Assembly: GCA_947446935.1 (NCBI GenBank)
Contig: CANFIV010000143.1
Coordinates: 1 to 5,223 of the forward strand
Source of the DNA: Sphingomonadaceae bacterium
Lineage (GTDB): Bacteria > Pseudomonadota > Alphaproteobacteria > Sphingomonadales > Sphingomonadaceae
Direction: 5' to 3'
DNA length: 5,223 nucleotides
Positions 3,838 through 5,223 of this stretch are shown here, in pieces. Every line of letters starts with the position of its first letter. The stretch's first letter is position 1. The translations under genes and the position numbers were made by a program. A model generated the notes under the pieces. It was not told where the DNA came from and did not search any database. It was given only the letters and a program-made list of their open reading frames with translations.

Positions 3838-5223
3838 TCAAGTTCCTGCCATGGTCCTTGTCTCGGCAATGGACCTGCCCCGCATCCGCCGTTCGCCGTT
3901 GCTGCTAGGCCTTTCTGCGGCCGCGCTCACGCTGGCCGGTGGCTGCACTCCTCGCGCGGTCTCACCTGTGGAGGGCCCTGCATCACGCCCTGTGCCTCCT
4001 ATGCAGGCCGAGGACAAAGGCGTCTCGACCTCGATCATCGGCGGCGAGGCGCAGCCCCCCGCGATCGCAGCGGCAACCGCAAAGCCCAAGACCACCGGCG
4101 CGATCGAATTCAACATTCCCCACGCGGACGTGCGCACGCTGGCCCGGGTGGTGCTGCGCGACACGCTCAATATCCCCTACACCGTGACCGTGGCCGACGA
4201 TGTCGATGTCGGGCTTTCCACCCCCGGCCCGGTCAGCCGCAGCCAATTGCTCGACCTGTTCGAAGCGTCGCTGCGCAAGGCGAACCTCGCGATGGTGTGG
4301 CAGGGGACCGGCTACAAGATCACAACGATCGCCGATGCCAAGTCCGAGAACACCGGCTTCCTGCCGGACCGGGGCTTCGCCACCGAGACCATCACGCTGG
4401 AATTCGCCAATGCCGAAGAGCTGAAGAAGCTGCTCGATACGGTTGTGCCCGGGGCGGTTCAGTCGGTCGATACGGGCAAGAATACGCTGATCATCGCGGG
4501 CACCGAGGCCCAGCGCAAGGGCGTACACGGCGTGATCGCGCAGTTCGATGTGAACTGGCTGCGTTCGACTTCGTTCGCGCTTTATGTGCCCGAGCGCACC
4601 GACAGCCGCCTGATCGTGCCCGAACTCGACAAGCTGCTCAACGCGCCGGATGCGCCCACCCGCGGGCTCGTGCGGATCATCGCGATGGACAAGCTGAATG
4701 GCATTCTCGCCGTGACCCAGCAGAAGCAGTACCTTGAAGACGTGCGCCGGTGGATCGAGGTCCTCGACCGCGAGGGCGTGAATGCCGAACAGCGGATTTT
4801 CATCTACCGCGCACAGAACGGCCGCGCGCGGGATCTGGTGAAGACCATCAATGCCTCCTTCGGATTTGGCGGCGGATCAGGTGGAACTACCGCTGATCAG
4901 AACGGCAATCCGCCAGGCTGGGACCAATCGAACCAAGGCAGTGAAAACACGGCCCGCAGCAACGATGAAGCGTCCGCACGGCCTGCCGGCGGTAGAGCTC
5001 CGGGCTCAACATCCGCGAACGAAGGAAACGGCGGCGGCGGTGGCCCGAATGGGAGCAGCGGGCTCAAAGTGCGGATCACGGCGGACGAGACCAACAACGC
5101 GGTCGTCGTGTTCGCCTCCGGCCACGACTACGCGATTGTCGAGGACGCGCTGCGCAAGCTCGATGTGCCGCCGCTGCAAGTGATGATCGAGGCCGCGATC
5201 ACCGAAGTCGGGCTCAACGATCA
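3830..5223 (+). CDS. gspD: Type II secretion outer-membrane secretin GspD, N-terminal two thirds (3' end outside window)
   Basis: GspD forms the multimeric outer-membrane channel of the T2SS. From GTG 3830, 464 complete residues are present. A signal peptide (RIRRSPLLLGLSAAALTLAG) is followed by GGC, a lipobox-like site with Cys39. After a Pro/Ala-rich linker come N0 (about 91-165, IEFNIPHADVRTLARVVL), N1 (about 185-244, ETITLEFANAEELKKLLD), N2 (about 246-318, SFALYVPERTDSRLIVPELD) and N3 (about 320-445), which is split by a Gly/Ser/Asn-rich insert at 345-410. The secretin core has just begun at PPLQVMIEAAITEV when the window ends. Start choice is uncertain. GTG 3830 overlaps the previous stop by 8 nt and has a weak GCGAGA upstream. 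ATG 3851 and ATG 3869 lack a ribosome-binding site, but codons between 3830 and 3868 look less coding-like, and ATG 3869 gives the neatest signal peptide. The family call itself is secure. Confidence 0.94.
   Translation, partial: MNNQVPAMVLVSAMDLPRIRRSPLLLGLSAAALTLAGGCTPRAVSPVEGPASRPVPPMQAEDKGVSTSIIGGEAQPPAIAAATAKPKTTGAIEFNIPHADVRTLARVVLRDTLNIPYTVTVADDVDVGLSTPGPVSRSQLLDLFEASLRKANLAMVWQGTGYKITTIADAKSENTGFLPDRGFATETITLEFANAEELKKLLDTVVPGAVQSVDTGKNTLIIAGTEAQRKGVHGVIAQFDVNWLRSTSFALYVPERTDSRLIVPELDKLLNAPDAPTRGLVRIIAMDKLNGILAVTQQKQYLEDVRRWIEVLDREGVNAEQRIFIYRAQNGRARDLVKTINASFGFGGGSGGTTADQNGNPPGWDQSNQGSENTARSNDEASARPAGGRAPGSTSANEGNGGGGGPNGSSGLKVRITADETNNAVVVFASGHDYAIVEDALRKLDVPPLQVMIEAAITEVGLND
3869..3946 (+). 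other. Predicted lipoprotein-type signal peptide of GspD
   Basis: Translated from ATG 3869 this stretch has a basic n-region (RIRR), a hydrophobic core (LLLGLSAAALTLA) and then Gly-Gly-Cys, with Cys at 3944-3946. LAGGC fits a relaxed lipobox, although the stricter form has Leu, Val or Ile at -3, where this has Ala. The residue after Cys is Thr, not Asp, so outer-membrane sorting would be expected if the protein is lipidated. Lipidation is inferred; cleavage by signal peptidase I near the same place is the alternative. Confidence 0.55.
4862..5059 (+). other. Low-complexity Gly/Ser/Asn-rich insert within GspD domain N3
   Basis: About 66 residues (345-410 from GTG 3830) rich in Gly, Ser, Asn, Pro and acidic residues interrupt domain N3 between INASF and LKVRITADETNNAVVV. 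It includes five consecutive Gly codons at 5030-5044. GspD proteins commonly carry a flexible loop at this point, which lies at the periplasmic constriction; this one looks long. The frame stays open through it and the flanking halves of N3 are both recognisable, so it is an insert and not a frameshift. Confidence 0.75.

Noticed and set aside
5030..5044. GGC/GGT tandem codons as a microsatellite repeat
   Set aside because: Only five Gly codons within the Gly-rich N3 insert; explained by coding of a flexible linker.
1..5223. Type IV pilus (pil) operon or a new system instead of T2SS
   Set aside because: PilN-like and pilin-like parts are shared by both systems, but the GspG C-terminal signature, the G-H-I-J series of pseudopilins and a secretin with N0-N1-N2-N3 point specifically to T2SS.

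Overview
The window is one continuous run of plus-strand genes for a type II secretion system (T2SS, gsp genes) in a GC-rich genome. Codons mostly end in G or C, and genes overlap or nearly touch throughout. The protein styles suggest an alphaproteobacterium, most likely Sphingomonadales: a short GspL with a PilN-like C-terminus, a short GspC/'GspN'-like protein without a PDZ domain, and the secretin at the end of the run. The placement is inference from family resemblance; nothing in the window identifies a species.

Layout: the 3' end of gspG, the major pseudopilin (1-225); gspH (233-703), gspI (696-1082) and gspJ (1079-1765), the minor pseudopilins; gspL (1762-2769) and gspM (2769-3317), the inner-membrane assembly platform; a gspC/'gspN'-type gene (3274-3837) for the link from inner membrane to secretin; and the 5' two thirds of gspD, the outer-membrane secretin (3830 to the window end). 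No gene-free stretch exceeds a few tens of bases. I see no promoter, terminator, RNA gene, mobile element or CRISPR array. Transcription therefore probably starts upstream of the window, where gspE and gspF would be expected, and continues past its end.

How the genes work together: GspG polymerises into the periplasmic pseudopilus and GspH/I/J form or join its tip. GspL and GspM hold the platform that couples the cytoplasmic ATPase GspE to pseudopilus growth. The GspC-like protein spans the inner membrane and should contact the N-terminal periplasmic domains of GspD, the outer-membrane exit pore. Almost every junction is an overlap (8, 4, 4, 1, 44 and 8 nt), so tight translational coupling is likely.

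This is a recognisable system, not a new one. The points worth a second look are: no gspK between gspJ and gspL; a lipobox-like cysteine at the secretin N-terminus (possible self-piloting liposecretin); a perfect 8-bp inverted repeat at the gspJ/gspL junction beside a probable TTG start; a 44-nt dual-coding gspM/gspC overlap; a long low-complexity insert in secretin domain N3; and small departures from consensus in GspG, GspI and GspJ.
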